Part shown: one piece after another, positions 19,703 to 29,098 of the stretch
How positions within the stretch are numbered: position 1 is the stretch's first letter
Layout of the letters: each line of letters starts with the position of its first letter
DNA from: Janibacter sp. HTCC2649
Lineage (GTDB): Bacteria; Actinomycetota; Actinomycetes; Actinomycetales; Dermatophilaceae
Direction of reading: 5' to 3'
Length of the DNA stretch: 64,000 nucleotides
Assembly (NCBI RefSeq): GCF_000152705.1
Contig: NZ_CH672413.1
Location: 1,649,978 to 1,713,977 of the forward strand
Program-made: the position numbers and the translations under genes
Notes under the pieces: model-generated
Database searches by the model: none
What the model was told of the DNA's origin: nothing
What the model saw: only the letters and a program-made list of their open reading frames with translations

Positions 19703-21049
19703 TCAGAGGGTGAGGCGGTCCTTGACGACGGCGACGAGGCGGTCGGCGACCAGCTGGGCGTCGTCCTTGGTCGCAGCTTCGACCATGACGCGCACGACCG
19801 GCTCGGTGCCGGACTTGCGCAGCAACACGCGCCCGGAGCCGTTGAGCTGCACGCCAGCCTCGGCCACGGCCGCCTGGACGCCTTCGTCGGTCTCGACCCG
19901 GGCCTTGTCGACGCCCTTGACGTTGATGAGGACCTGCGGCAGGCGGGTCATGACCGTGCCGAGCTCGGCGATGGTCTTGCCGGTCGCGACCATGCGGGCG
20001 GCGAGCATGAGCCCGGTGAGCACGCCGTCGCCAGTCGTTCCGTGCTCGAGCAGGATGACGTGGCCGGACTGCTCACCACCGAGGGTGTGCGATGAGGCCC
20101 GCATCTCCTCGAGGACGTAGCGGTCCCCCACTCCGGTCTGCTTGACCCTGATGCCTTCGCGCTCCATGGCCTGAATGAGGCCGAGGTTGCTCATGACGGT
20201 GGCAACGAGGGTGTCCTCGTGCAGGGCGCCACGTGACTTCATGTCGACCGCGAGGATCCCCATGATCTGGTCGCCGTCGATCTCGTTGCCCTCTGCGTCG
20301 ACAGCGAGGCAACGGTCGGCGTCACCATCGTGCGCAATACCCAGGTGGGCGCCCTTGCGAACCACGGCGTCCTTGAGGTGCGTGAGGTGTGTCGAGCCGT
20401 AGCCGTCGTTGATGTTGAGCCCGTCGGGCTCCGTGCCGATCTCGATGACCTCGGCTCCAGCGAGTCGGAACACCTCGGGCGAGACCGACGAGGCCGCACC
20501 GTGGGCGCCATCGATGACGACGGTGAGACCGTCGAGCCGGTTGGGGATGGCCTCGAGGAGGTGTGCGACATAGCGCGCCTGGCCGGCTCGGTTCTGGAGT
20601 ACCCGCCCGACCTGTGCCCCCGTGGGCAGCACGGGCGGCGTGTTGAGACCGGCCTCGATCTCGTCCTCGAGGGCGTCGGGGAGCTTGTGTCCGCCAAGAG
20701 CGAAGAACTTGATGCCGTTGTCGGGCATGGCGTTGTGCGAGGCAGACAGCATGACGCCGAAGTGGGCATCCATGTCGGCGGTGAGGAAGGCGACCGCTGG
20801 AGTCGGCAGCACGCCGACGTCGTGGACGTCGACACCGGACGACGCGAGTCCGGCGATCACGGCCGCGCTGAGGAACTCACCCGAGGCTCGCGGGTCGCGC
20901 CCCACGACGGCCTTGGGCTTGCGCCCGGCCTCTCGTGCGCTGCGACCGAGGACCTCAGCTGCCGACATGGCGAGCCGCATGGCGAGGTCGGCGGTGATGT
21001 CGACGTTGGCGAGACCACGCACACCGTCGGTGCCGAAGAGTCGAGACAT
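19703..21049 (-). CDS. glmM: phosphoglucosamine mutase
   Basis: A 448-residue GlmM converting glucosamine-6-phosphate to glucosamine-1-phosphate for UDP-GlcNAc and peptidoglycan synthesis. The family start [15 protein letters not shown] is intact. The phosphorylated serine is in [17 protein letters not shown] (~101). The metal loop is DGDADRC (~240), and GGEQSGHVI and [15 protein letters not shown] are the substrate and phosphate loops. It follows rplM-rpsI, as is common in actinobacteria, but has its own start 255 bp past rpsI. Confidence 0.96.
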   Translation of the reverse strand: MSRLFGTDGVRGLANVDITADLAMRLAMSAAEVLGRSAREAGRKPKAVVGRDPRASGEFLSAAVIAGLASSGVDVHDVGVLPTPAVAFLTADMDAHFGVMLSASHNAMPDNGIKFFALGGHKLPDALEDEIEAGLNTPPVLPTGAQVGRVLQNRAGQARYVAHLLEAIPNRLDGLTVVIDGAHGAASSVSPEVFRLAGAEVIEIGTEPDGLNINDGYGSTHLTHLKDAVVRKGAHLGIAHDGDADRCLAVDAEGNEIDGDQIMGILAVDMKSRGALHEDTLVATVMSNLGLIQAMEREGIRVKQTGVGDRYVLEEMRASSHTLGGEQSGHVILLEHGTTGDGVLTGLMLAARMVATGKTIAELGTVMTRLPQVLINVKGVDKARVETDEGVQAAVAEAGVQLNGSGRVLLRKSGTEPVVRVMVEAATKDDAQLVADRLVAVVKDRLTL

Positions 21050-21160
21050 GCTCGGTGGACCTTTCGTTTGTCAGACAGTCGGATCGGCGAACGCGCGCCA
21101 CGCCGGCGACAGCAGGCGGCGCGCTGGATCGCGCATCTCGACGAACTTACCCCTGAACGC

Positions 21161-21201
21161 GCCAATGGCGGCACCCGAAGAAATCGGGTGCCGCCATTGG
21201 C
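21161..21201 (-). terminator. rpsI terminator, 18-bp stem
   Basis: A perfect 18-bp stem (21161-21178 and 21184-21201) with loop AGAAA lies downstream of rpsI and before the glmM start. It should end the rplM-rpsI transcript and isolate glmM, whose promoter would then lie in 21050-21160. Confidence 0.75.
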
Positions 21202-21222
21202 TGGCTGGGCCCGGCTCGATCC

Positions 21223-21306
21223 AGCGCTTGAGGAGCCAAGCGATGAGACCGCGCCAGCGGGATCAGCGCTTGAGGAGCCAAGCGATGAGACCGCGCCAGC
21301 GGGATC
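21223..21306. repeat. 42-bp tandem duplication at the rpsI 3' end
   Basis: Two identical 42-bp units (21223-21264 and 21265-21306), and a third begins at 21307 inside rpsI with AGCGCTTG. Each unit copies the last codons and stop of rpsI, and each contains a small hairpin CGCTTG-AGGAGC-CAAGCG. It looks like a recent duplication by slippage that shifted the terminator ~84 bp from the stop codon. Confidence 0.85.
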
Positions 21307-21823
21307 AGCGCTTGGAGTACTGGGGTGCCTTACGGGCCTTCTTGAGACCAGCCTTCTTGCGCTCGGGAACGCGCGAGTCGCGCTTGAGGAAGCCGGCCTT
21401 CTTGAGTGCCGGACGGTTCAGCTCCTCATCGATTCCGTTGAGCGAGCGGGCGACACCGAGACGGACGGCGCCGGCCTGGCCGGAGGGGCCACCACCGTGG
21501 ACACGCACGAGCACGTCGTAGGCGTCAGCGAGCTCAAGGATCGTGAACGGCTCGTTGACGATCTGCTGGTGGACCTTGTTGGGGAAGTAGGCCTCGAGCG
21601 TGCGGCCGTTGACCTTCCACTCGCCGGTGCCGGGGACGATGCGCACGCGGGCGATGGCCTGCTTGCGACGACCGGTGGCTGCGCCGGGCGCGGTCACGGC
21701 AGCGCGGCGGGCCTCGCCTGCGACGTCAGCGGAGGACTCCGAGGTGTACTCGGTGATCTCCTGGTCCTCGGTGTCGGTGCCGAACTCAGCCTCAGGGGCC
21801 TCGATGCTGGTGTTCTCGGTCAT
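21305..21823 (-). CDS. rpsI: 30S ribosomal protein S9
   Basis: A 172-residue S9, longer than the ~130 usual in bacteria because of an acidic Thr/Glu/Ala-rich N-terminal tail (residues 1-~45). The core starts at [17 protein letters not shown], and the C-terminus ends in the basic [14 protein letters not shown] that reaches the P-site tRNA. Start ATG overlaps the rplM stop (TAATG), so the pair is coupled. The stop is followed by a 42-bp tandem duplication. Confidence 0.96.
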   Translation of the reverse strand: MTENTSIEAPEAEFGTDTEDQEITEYTSESSADVAGEARRAAVTAPGAATGRRKQAIARVRIVPGTGEWKVNGRTLEAYFPNKVHQQIVNEPFTILELADAYDVLVRVHGGGPSGQAGAVRLGVARSLNGIDEELNRPALKKAGFLKRDSRVPERKKAGLKKARKAPQYSKR

Positions 21824-22266
21824 TACTGGGCCACCTGGGTGATCTCGAAGGGCTTGGGCTGCTGAGCAGCGTGGGGGTGCTCGGCGCCGGCGTAAACCTT
21901 GAGCTTCGTGAGCTGCTGACGACCCAGGGTCGTGCGCGGGAGCATGCCGCGGACGGCCTTCTCGACGGCCTTCTCGGGGTACTTCTCGAGCATCTCGACG
22001 TAGTTGCGGCTGCGCAGACCACCCGGGAAGCCGGAGTGGCGGTAGGCGCGCTTCTGCTCGGCCTTGGCGCCGGTGAGGGCAACCTTCTCGGCGTTGATGA
22101 TGATGACGAAGTCGCCACCGTCAACGTGAGGGGCGAAGGTGGGCTTGTGCTTGCCGCGCAGGAGCGTCGCCGTCTGAACGGCGAGGCGACCGAGCACGAC
22201 GTCCGTGGCATCGATGATGTGCCACGTGCGGGTGATGTCGCCCGGCTTCGGGGTGAAGGTACGCAC
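21823..22266 (-). CDS. rplM: 50S ribosomal protein L13
   Basis: A 147-residue L13, a 50S assembly protein. The core is intact: [25 protein letters not shown], then [15 protein letters not shown] and [13 protein letters not shown]. The start is GTG 22266 ([15 protein letters not shown]). About 150 nt of leader separate it from the probable promoter. First gene of the rplM-rpsI unit. Confidence 0.96.
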   Translation of the reverse strand: MRTFTPKPGDITRTWHIIDATDVVLGRLAVQTATLLRGKHKPTFAPHVDGGDFVIIINAEKVALTGAKAEQKRAYRHSGFPGGLRSRNYVEMLEKYPEKAVEKAVRGMLPRTTLGRQQLTKLKVYAGAEHPHAAQQPKPFEITQVAQ

Positions 22267-22421
22267 GGTGTTACCTAACGTGTGGATGGAACGGGGAGCC
22301 TGTGATTGCGTCCGAAGACCAACCTCAGGGGTATGCCGTGTGCTCCCGCCAGGACTCCGCCTGAATGTTGGAGTCACCTCTCGGGCCACCCTGGGAAGGG
22401 CGCACGGCACAACAGTCCTCA

Positions 22422-22450
22422 AGTTTACGGATGAGCCGTCTCGCACCCAA
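22422..22450 (-). promoter_or_regulatory. probable rplM-rpsI promoter
   Basis: On the minus strand, TTGGGT (22450-22445) and TAAACT (22427-22422) are separated by 17 bp, matching a housekeeping sigma pattern. Transcription would start near 22415, leaving a ~150-nt leader with an inverted GGGAGC (about 22294) / GCTCCC (about 22342) pair that could fold. The leader may allow autoregulation by L13, as in other bacteria (inference). Confidence 0.45.
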
Positions 22451-22523
22451 ATCGACCCCAACTCACCCCAAAAGGGCACCTGACCTGCACAAACAGCGGC
22501 GAGAACACGGCATACACAAAGGT

Positions 22524-22555
22524 TGTGCAAACATAGTGTGCACAGGTATTGTGCA
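22524..22555 (+). promoter_or_regulatory. three TGTGCA repeats, 13-bp period, before arsR-like gene
   Basis: TGTGCA occurs at 22524, 22537 and 22550, exactly 13 bp apart; the middle one is the palindrome TGTGCACA. The last ends three bases before the start codon. A probable operator for the regulator that follows. Confidence 0.5.
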
Positions 22556-22558
22556 CGC

Positions 22559-23167
22559 ATGCCCTCCGAAACGTTCGACAACGCGGGTCTCACCGGCCTC
22601 CGCCTCGACGCCGCCTCGCTCAAGGTGCTCGCTCACCCGCTGCGCTCACGTCTGCTCTCGAGCCTGCGGCGTGGGGGTCCTGCGACGGCCACCGACCTCG
22701 CGACCTCCCTCGGCACCAACTCCGGCGCCACGAGCTATCACCTGCGCAAGCTCGAGTCGGTGGGCCTCGTCGCCGACACCGGTGAGGGTGAGGGCAAGAG
22801 GCGTCTCTGGCGGGCCGCCACCGAGAGCCACACGTTCGAACCCAGCGACTTCGACGGGGACGAGGACTCCGAGACGGCGCTCAACTGGCTCGTGCGTGAC
22901 TACACGCGGCACTTCGCCGAGCAGTTCGAGAAGTGGCTCGACGTCGAGGCCGCGTGGCCGATCGCCTGGCGCGACGCCGCTGGCATGAACGACTCCTACG
23001 TCATCGCCACTCCGGCGCAACTGCAGGAGATGAAGGCCGAGCTCGACGAGGTCGTCGCGCGCTATCGCCGTGTGGGACAGGGCAATCCGGCAGCGCGACG
23101 CCTCGCCGTCTACAGCGTCACCTATCCACTGGACCTCGATCGCATCCCGCGTGGGGAGGAGTCATGA
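22559..23167 (+). CDS. ArsR-type winged-helix regulator
   Basis: A 202-residue helix-turn-helix protein of the ArsR superfamily (HTH_20 type). The DNA-binding domain covers residues ~18-85: [33 protein letters not shown], then [17 protein letters not shown] and a [10 protein letters not shown] wing. The C-terminal ~110 residues have no visible metal-site cysteines. Its stop overlaps the ATG of the MFS gene (ATGA), so the two form a regulator-exporter pair. Confidence 0.85.
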   Translation: MPSETFDNAGLTGLRLDAASLKVLAHPLRSRLLSSLRRGGPATATDLATSLGTNSGATSYHLRKLESVGLVADTGEGEGKRRLWRAATESHTFEPSDFDGDEDSETALNWLVRDYTRHFAEQFEKWLDVEAAWPIAWRDAAGMNDSYVIATPAQLQEMKAELDEVVARYRRVGQGNPAARRLAVYSVTYPLDLDRIPRGEES

Positions 23168-24453
23168 CCACGAACCTCTCCCCCGCCGCAGCCAAGCGCG
23201 TCTTCTTCCTGTTGTCGACGACCCGGTGGTTGCCGGTCGGCTTCGTGGCCGGAATCTTCACCCTCATCGCCCGTGAGCGCGGACTGTCGGTGCAGCAGAT
23301 CACGCTCTACATGACCGCCCAGGGGATCATGGTCCTCCTGCTCGAGCTGCCGACGAGTGGCTTCGCCGACGTCCTCGGACGCAAACCGGTCCTGCTGATC
23401 GCCGGTGTCGTCAACATCATCGCGGGCTTCGCCTACCTCTTCGCGCAGTCCTTCTGGACCTTCGCCCTCGCCGCCGGACTCATGGGCGTCTACCGGGCGC
23501 TCGACTCCGGGCCACTCGAAGCCTGGTACGTCGACACCATCCACGACCGAGAGCCGGGCGCAGACGTGCACGGCGCCATCTCGATCCAGGGCGTCCTCGT
23601 CGGCGTCGGCATGGGAGGAGGCGCGCTCATCTCCGGTGGACTCGTCGCCTGGCACCCCTTCAAGGAGTCATCTGCCCTGCTCCTGCCCGTCCAGATCTTC
23701 GTCGCCCTGTGCGTCGTGCACCTGCTGGCAACCCTGACGCTCATGCGCGAGACGCCACGCAGCACGGGACGCCTCGGCCTGAGACTCGCATCATCGGTGC
23801 GTGACACCCCCACTGTCATCCGCGAGGGGCTGGGATTGCTGCGCACCAACGTGGTGTTGCGCAGCCTGGTGCTCGTCGAGCTGTTCTGGGTCACCGGGAT
23901 GATGGCCTACGAGACGCTCATGCCGCTGCGCCTGGCCGAGCTCCTGGGCTCGGAGGAACGGGCAGGTGTCTGGATGGGTCCCTCCGCCGCGGCTGGCTGG
24001 GCGCTGTTCTCGTTCGGGTCATGGCTCGGCGGTCGGCTCGCCGATCGCCTCGGCCTCGTGCGCGCGGCCATCCTCGGCCGCGTCATCAACGGTCTCGGCG
24101 TCGTCGTCATGGGACTGACCCTCGGACCGGCGGCACTCATCGCCGCCTACCTGTTCACCTACACGATGCACGGAGCCGCAAGCCCGGCCTACATGGGCCT
24201 CATGCACCGCGAGGCCAGCTCGAAGAACCGGGCAACGATCCTCTCGATGGGTTCTCTGGCCATGCAGGGTGGCGGCGCCGTGGTCGGTCCGCTCCTCGGC
24301 GTGCTCGCCGCACGAACGTCCATCGGCACCGCCATGGTCCTCGCTGGCCTGGTGAGCACCGTGGGCTTCATCTGCTTCCTCCCGGCCCGCCGCCGCGAAC
24401 GCGGGCGCGCGATCGACCTCACTGACGGCGACCCGGACGCGGCCACCGCCTGA
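23164..24453 (+). CDS. MFS transporter, probable drug efflux
   Basis: A 429-residue 12-helix major facilitator. The loop 2-3 signature appears as SGFADVLGRKPVL (residues ~62-74) and a second copy as LGGRLADRLGLVRA in the second half. Substrate unknown; the coupled ArsR-type regulator suggests induction by the exported compound. C-terminus is polar and acidic after the basic ARRRERGR. Confidence 0.85.
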   Translation: MTTNLSPAAAKRVFFLLSTTRWLPVGFVAGIFTLIARERGLSVQQITLYMTAQGIMVLLLELPTSGFADVLGRKPVLLIAGVVNIIAGFAYLFAQSFWTFALAAGLMGVYRALDSGPLEAWYVDTIHDREPGADVHGAISIQGVLVGVGMGGGALISGGLVAWHPFKESSALLLPVQIFVALCVVHLLATLTLMRETPRSTGRLGLRLASSVRDTPTVIREGLGLLRTNVVLRSLVLVELFWVTGMMAYETLMPLRLAELLGSEERAGVWMGPSAAAGWALFSFGSWLGGRLADRLGLVRAAILGRVINGLGVVVMGLTLGPAALIAAYLFTYTMHGAASPAYMGLMHREASSKNRATILSMGSLAMQGGGAVVGPLLGVLAARTSIGTAMVLAGLVSTVGFICFLPARRRERGRAIDLTDGDPDAATA

Positions 24454-24493
24454 AACCCTGCCCGCGACGAGGTTTCGGTGGAAGCATCGACTC

Positions 24494-25867
24494 ATGGCCT
24501 ACCTCGTCAAGCCCAAGGACCGCGCGCCAGCCCGCCGGGAGCGCCTGGCCCCCGATCCCACGCTGCCGACCACCTGTGTCATCGGCGCCGGCTCCAGCGG
24601 GATCGCGGCCGCCAAGGCGCTCTATGAGGCTCGGCTCCCCTTCGACTGCTTCGAGCTCGGCAGCGCGATCGGGGGCACGTGGGTCCACCAGAACCCCAAT
24701 GGCCAGTCGGCCTGCTACGAGACGCTCGAGATCAACACGTCGTGCCCGCGCATGGCCTACTCGGACTTCCCGATGCCGGAGGGCTACCCGGACTACGCGG
24801 CGCACCACCAGGTCGCGGACTACTTCGCGGCCTACGTCGACCACTTCGGCTTCCGTCACACCATCACGTTCGACACGCGCGTCGACAGGGTCGAGCACAC
24901 GGACGACGGTCGTTGGCGCGTGAGTTTCACCGGGCCCGAGGGCGCTCAGCAGCGCGAGTACGACAACGTGATGGTCGCCAACGGCCATCACTGGGACGCG
25001 CGCCTGCCCGAACCGGCATACCCCGGCACGTTCAACGGCACCCAGATCCACTCGCACGCCTACAACTCCGCCGAGCAACTGCGCGGCCACGACGTCGTCG
25101 TCGTGGGATCCGGCAACTCGGCCATGGACATCGCCGTCGAGGCGTCGAAGGTCGCCCGGTCGGCGCACATCTCCCAGCGGCGTGGCCAGTGGGTGCTGCG
25201 CAAATTCCTTCTCGGTATGCCGTCCGACCAGGTGACGTTGCCGTCGTGGCTGCCGTGGTGGGTCACCAGCGCCCGTCTGGCCTTCGGGGCCAAACTCTCC
25301 GGCAACGTCGCCAAACTGGGTCTGCCCCAGCCCGAGCACCGGCCCGGGCAGTCACACCCCGTGCAGTCCGAGGGCATCCGCGGTGCGTTGCGCTCGGGCA
25401 AGCTCCTCCCCCGTCCCGGGATCGAGCGCCTCGACGGTGACCGCGTGGTCTTCACCGACGGCAGCTCCGTCCCGTGCGACCTGATCGTGTGGGCGACGGG
25501 CTACCGCGTGACCTTCCCGTTCCTGGACCCGTCGCTGGTCTCGGCACCCGGCAACGACCTCCCGTTGTGGAAGCGGATGGTCCACCCCGACCTACCCGGC
25601 CTGTTCTTCATCGGGCTGCTTCAGCCGGTGGGCGCCGTGATGCCGCTGTCGGAGGCGCAGAGTGCCTTCGTGGCAGCCCTGCTGACCGGTGAGCTCGCGC
25701 TCCCGCCCACAGCGGAACTGCGCACCGAACTCGCCGCGGACGACACGGCATACAAGAAGCGCTTCTACCAGTCAGCCCGGCACACGATGGAGGTCGATTT
25801 CGACCACTACCTGTGGGAGCTCGGCCGCGAGCGCAAGCGCGCGGCCGAGCGGGTCACTGGCTCGTGA
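24494..25867 (+). CDS. flavin-containing monooxygenase (FMO/BVMO-like)
   Basis: A 457-residue flavoprotein monooxygenase. The FAD-binding GAGSSGIAAAKAL is at ~33, and the NADPH-binding GSGNSAMDIAVE at ~203. CDLIVWATGYRVTFPF is the C-terminal ATG motif of FMOs. A GGT-x-x-x-x-N (GGTWVHQN) loop matches FMO and related N- or S-oxygenases and Baeyer-Villiger enzymes; substrate unknown. Its last 14 bases overlap the end of the convergent amylase gene. Confidence 0.85.
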   Translation: MAYLVKPKDRAPARRERLAPDPTLPTTCVIGAGSSGIAAAKALYEARLPFDCFELGSAIGGTWVHQNPNGQSACYETLEINTSCPRMAYSDFPMPEGYPDYAAHHQVADYFAAYVDHFGFRHTITFDTRVDRVEHTDDGRWRVSFTGPEGAQQREYDNVMVANGHHWDARLPEPAYPGTFNGTQIHSHAYNSAEQLRGHDVVVVGSGNSAMDIAVEASKVARSAHISQRRGQWVLRKFLLGMPSDQVTLPSWLPWWVTSARLAFGAKLSGNVAKLGLPQPEHRPGQSHPVQSEGIRGALRSGKLLPRPGIERLDGDRVVFTDGSSVPCDLIVWATGYRVTFPFLDPSLVSAPGNDLPLWKRMVHPDLPGLFFIGLLQPVGAVMPLSEAQSAFVAALLTGELALPPTAELRTELAADDTAYKKRFYQSARHTMEVDFDHYLWELGRERKRAAERVTGS

Positions 25868-28800
25868 CGGTCGTGAGGTGCGTCGTCGAGTTGTAGGTGA
25901 AGGACGTCTTGGCTCCATCCGTCGGCACCGTGAGCGTCATGTTGCCGCCGTTGGGCACACCACCGTCGCCGTAGTTCTCGGTCCACGACAGGTCGTGCGC
26001 CACCTTGAACTGCCACGTGCCGGCGGGAATCTTCGTCGTCGCCCAGCTGAAGATGCCGTCGCCGTCCTTGTCCTGCAACCACGGACGCATGCAGTCGGGC
26101 GAGAAGTCGGCCGGACAACCCAGCTCGGACTGGAAGTCGCCGGGCACGGTGACGATCTCGGTCTGTTCGTCCGACGTCGCCCAGTGCGTCGTCGGGTCGT
26201 AGTAGAACGTCACCGTGCCGTCCAGGGTCTCGTAGGAGATGTTGGCGCCGTCGCGCACACCCTTGTCGCCGTAGTTCTCGGTCCAGTCGCCATTGAGCGC
26301 TGCCTTGTAGGCGTACGGCCCGGCCGGCAACGTGAACGCGCCCTTCCAGATCTTGTCCTTGGCGTCGAGGGCCAGACGGGCTGCGACACATGACGGCTCC
26401 CAGTCGGTGGCACACCCCATCTCTGAGTTGTGCGTGCCGGCCGGGACGACCGACGTCGGCTGGGTCGCCGGTGAGTCGCCGATCTCGGCCGGTGCCGGCG
26501 GCGGCGTGTCTGCCACCACGGTCGCCCAGGTGCCGTCAGCGGCCACCCGACCACCCGCGTCGCGCACGACAGCGCGGTACTCGAGAACCGAGCCGAGCGG
26601 CATACCCGCAACGTCGTGGAAGACGCGGAACGGAGCGTTGTCGTCGGTCCCGATGGTGCGCCACTGCGTCGTGCCGACCGGCCGATAGAGGAAGGTCGTC
26701 TGCGCAAAGGTGCTGGCGCTGACGTCCGCAGAGATCTCGGCCCGACCGGCAACCGTGTGGGCTGCACCCGTCGACACCTCGACGGTCGGCGCAGCCCCAG
26801 AGGTGTTGATCGCCTTGTTGGCCTTCCAGATGCTCACCGTCAGCGGCGGCACCGTGACCTTGACCGATCCGTCGGCGGCCGGCTTGACCGCGGTGTCCGT
26901 GCCGGAGACGGGCGTGAAGACGACACCCTTGCCCTTGCTCCAGGTCGGGAAGGTCGCCGAGGCAGCCGACGCGGAGTTGTTGGCCGCGACAACGTATTCG
27001 ACCTTCTGCGACGCGTCGATGCGCGAGACCGCGAAGATCCCAGCGCCCTCGGCAGCAAACCGCGCCACCTGGGCGCCGTCGGCGAGCGCGGGGTTCTTGG
27101 CACGCACCGCCGAGAGGTCACGGATGTGCGTGTAGAGCGGGTGGTCCGTGGCGTAGCGGTCGCGCGAACCCTCGGGCCCGGCGAGGACATCCTCGGTGTT
27201 GTAGATGTCGACCTTGCTCGCGAACATGTCCTCGCGCGCCAGCTGGTCGCCTCCGGTGCCGATGAAGCCCTGCTCGTCGCCGTAGTAGGTCACCGGGTTG
27301 CCACGCGTCGCGAACATCAGGGACTCGGCGAACTTCACGCGCGCCAGGTGCTCGGCCTCGTTGGCCGTGCCCTCCTTGAGGAACATTGCGACGCGACCCA
27401 TGTCGTGGTTCCCGAGGAAGGTCGGCAGCTCGTAGGCGTTGCTGTCGGCGTCGGTGTACCAGTCGTCCTTGGCGAAGAAGTCGGCCAGCACGTTGGCCGG
27501 CTTGCCCTTGGCGAGGTCGACGCCCTGCTGCTGGAACCCGAAGTCGAGGGTGGCCTGCAGCTTGCCGCGCGTCGTGTACTCGGACATGACTGCGGGGTTG
27601 CCGTCGTAGACCTCACCGAAGGCGAAGAAGTCGTCGTTGCCGACGCGCTTGGCCTCCCCGAGGATGTCCGGCACGAACTTCTGCCAGAACTCGAGGTTGA
27701 CGTGCTTGACGGTGTCGATGCGGAAGCCGTCGATGCCGAAGTCGACCCACTCCTTGTAGATCTCGCCCATCCCGTCGACGACCTCGGGCCGCTCCGTGAA
27801 GAGGTCGTCGAGCCCGATGAAGTCGCCGTAGGTCGAGGACTCACCGGCAAAGGTCGAGTCGCCGCGGTTGTGGTACATCAGGGGGTTGTTGAGCCAGGCG
27901 GGGGTCTTGGCGTCCTCATCGCCCGGGTGGAAGAACGGCACGTAGGGGAACGACGTCGCCGGGTTCATCTCGGGGAACGTCTGGTTCACGTAGTCGCGGT
28001 CGTCGAAGGCCACACCCGTGGCGTTCGTGTAGGGCGAGGCCTTCTTGGACTTGTAGGTGTAGGCCCCACCCTGGTAGTCGATGACGTCAGCCGTGTGGTT
28101 GGTGATGATGTCGAAGAAGACCTTCATCCCCTTCTTGTGCGCCGCCGCGATGAGCGTCTTCATCTCAGCGTTGGTGCCGAGGTGGGGGTCGATCTGGGTG
28201 AAGTCGGTGATCCAGTAGCCGTGGTAGCCCGAGCTCTCCTCCCCCGGCTTGCCCTGCACGGGCTTGTTCTTGAAGCTCGGCGTGAGCCAGATGGCAGTCG
28301 TGCCCATGCCCTTGATGTAGTCGAGCTTGTTGAGCACGCCCTTGAGGTCACCGCCGTGGTAGAAGCCCTTGTTGGTGGGGTCGAACCCGGTGGTGAGCGG
28401 GCCGCCCGTCAGCCCGCCCTTGTCGTTGGCCGTCGTGCCGTTGGCGAACCGGTCGGCCATGAGGAAGTAGAAGCGCTCCTTGGTGAGCGGCGAGCGCAGG
28501 GAGTTCTGGGCCAGGGCCGCGTCGGCCCCCGTCGTGCCGCCCGAGAGGCCCTCGGGCGTGAACGTCACGAGGTGGCTCACGTCGTCATAGGTGAACTTCA
28601 GCGTCGCGGGGCCTTCGAGCACGAGCGGGATGTTGGCCCCGTTGAAGGCACCACCCGCCCCGTAGTTGATGTCCCACGAGTCGTTGATCGCGACCTTGAA
28701 CTCGTAGTTCCCTGCCGGGAGAGAGAACGTCCTGGCGTATGCCGTCGTGTCACCGACCCGGGTCAGCTCCGTTGCGCTGCACTCGGGTTGCCAGTCGTCG

Positions 28801-28943
28801 GGGCAGCCGAGCTCCGACTGGAGTGACCCGGCGAGGGCAACCGACGTCGTCACGGCCGCTGCGGGGAGCGCGGCCCCCACGAGCGGGGCCAGAGCGACGG
28901 CGGAACCGGCCAGGACGGCATACAGGCGGCGTGGACTGGGCAT
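25854..28943 (-). CDS. secreted multidomain alpha-amylase / pullulanase-like GH13 enzyme
   Basis: A 1029-residue secreted GH13 enzyme. Signal peptide residues ~1-30 (LVGAALPAAAV). An N-terminal X25-type module (~41-128; SELGC...NYG) comes before the catalytic barrel (~150-600). Visible GH13 motifs: FFDIITNH, nucleophile D410 in GFRIDTVKHV, acid E444 in FAFGEVYDG and D514 in FLGNHD. Two further X25-type modules follow at the C-terminus (~830-920, ~935-1029), each with a GC...C pair and WTENYGD. Such modules are found in pullulanases and amylases and probably bind starch. A LacI-like operator lies in its promoter. Confidence 0.92.
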   Translation of the reverse strand: MPSPRRLYAVLAGSAVALAPLVGAALPAAAVTTSVALAGSLQSELGCPDDWQPECSATELTRVGDTTAYARTFSLPAGNYEFKVAINDSWDINYGAGGAFNGANIPLVLEGPATLKFTYDDVSHLVTFTPEGLSGGTTGADAALAQNSLRSPLTKERFYFLMADRFANGTTANDKGGLTGGPLTTGFDPTNKGFYHGGDLKGVLNKLDYIKGMGTTAIWLTPSFKNKPVQGKPGEESSGYHGYWITDFTQIDPHLGTNAEMKTLIAAAHKKGMKVFFDIITNHTADVIDYQGGAYTYKSKKASPYTNATGVAFDDRDYVNQTFPEMNPATSFPYVPFFHPGDEDAKTPAWLNNPLMYHNRGDSTFAGESSTYGDFIGLDDLFTERPEVVDGMGEIYKEWVDFGIDGFRIDTVKHVNLEFWQKFVPDILGEAKRVGNDDFFAFGEVYDGNPAVMSEYTTRGKLQATLDFGFQQQGVDLAKGKPANVLADFFAKDDWYTDADSNAYELPTFLGNHDMGRVAMFLKEGTANEAEHLARVKFAESLMFATRGNPVTYYGDEQGFIGTGGDQLAREDMFASKVDIYNTEDVLAGPEGSRDRYATDHPLYTHIRDLSAVRAKNPALADGAQVARFAAEGAGIFAVSRIDASQKVEYVVAANNSASAASATFPTWSKGKGVVFTPVSGTDTAVKPAADGSVKVTVPPLTVSIWKANKAINTSGAAPTVEVSTGAAHTVAGRAEISADVSASTFAQTTFLYRPVGTTQWRTIGTDDNAPFRVFHDVAGMPLGSVLEYRAVVRDAGGRVAADGTWATVVADTPPPAPAEIGDSPATQPTSVVPAGTHNSEMGCATDWEPSCVAARLALDAKDKIWKGAFTLPAGPYAYKAALNGDWTENYGDKGVRDGANISYETLDGTVTFYYDPTTHWATSDEQTEIVTVPGDFQSELGCPADFSPDCMRPWLQDKDGDGIFSWATTKIPAGTWQFKVAHDLSWTENYGDGGVPNGGNMTLTVPTDGAKTSFTYNSTTHLTTVTSQ

Positions 28944-29004
28944 CGTTGCTCCTCCAGGATCGCCGCGGCACCCCCATTGGTGCGCGGTCGCAGGACTGCT
29001 GAGG

Positions 29005-29033
29005 ACGCTAGCTGCGTAAACGTTTTACCTCAA
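29005..29033 (-). promoter_or_regulatory. amylase promoter with LacI-type operator in the spacer
   Basis: On the minus strand, TTGAGG (29033-29028) and TAGCGT (29010-29005) are 17 bp apart. The spacer carries GTAAAACGTTTAC (29028-29016), an imperfect palindrome with central CG, the form of LacI/MalR-family operators. Repression by a maltose- or starch-responsive LacI protein is the simple reading; no regulator is in the window. Confidence 0.55.
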
Positions 29034-29098
29034 CCCCCAATTTTCCCCTTGTGTGTCTGGGCGCGCGTCGGGACGTGGGCTCAGGCGCACAAGGCAGG

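Noticed and set aside
21223-21306. Short CRISPR array or REP cluster
   Set aside because: The units are contiguous and identical, with no spacers, and derive from the rpsI 3' end.
26616-28826. A 736-codon open frame on the plus strand opposite the amylase gene
   Set aside because: It is the complement of a well-supported GH13 enzyme with signal peptide and catalytic motifs; the antisense translation is Arg/Gly/Val-rich with no domain. Long shadow frames are normal at this base composition.
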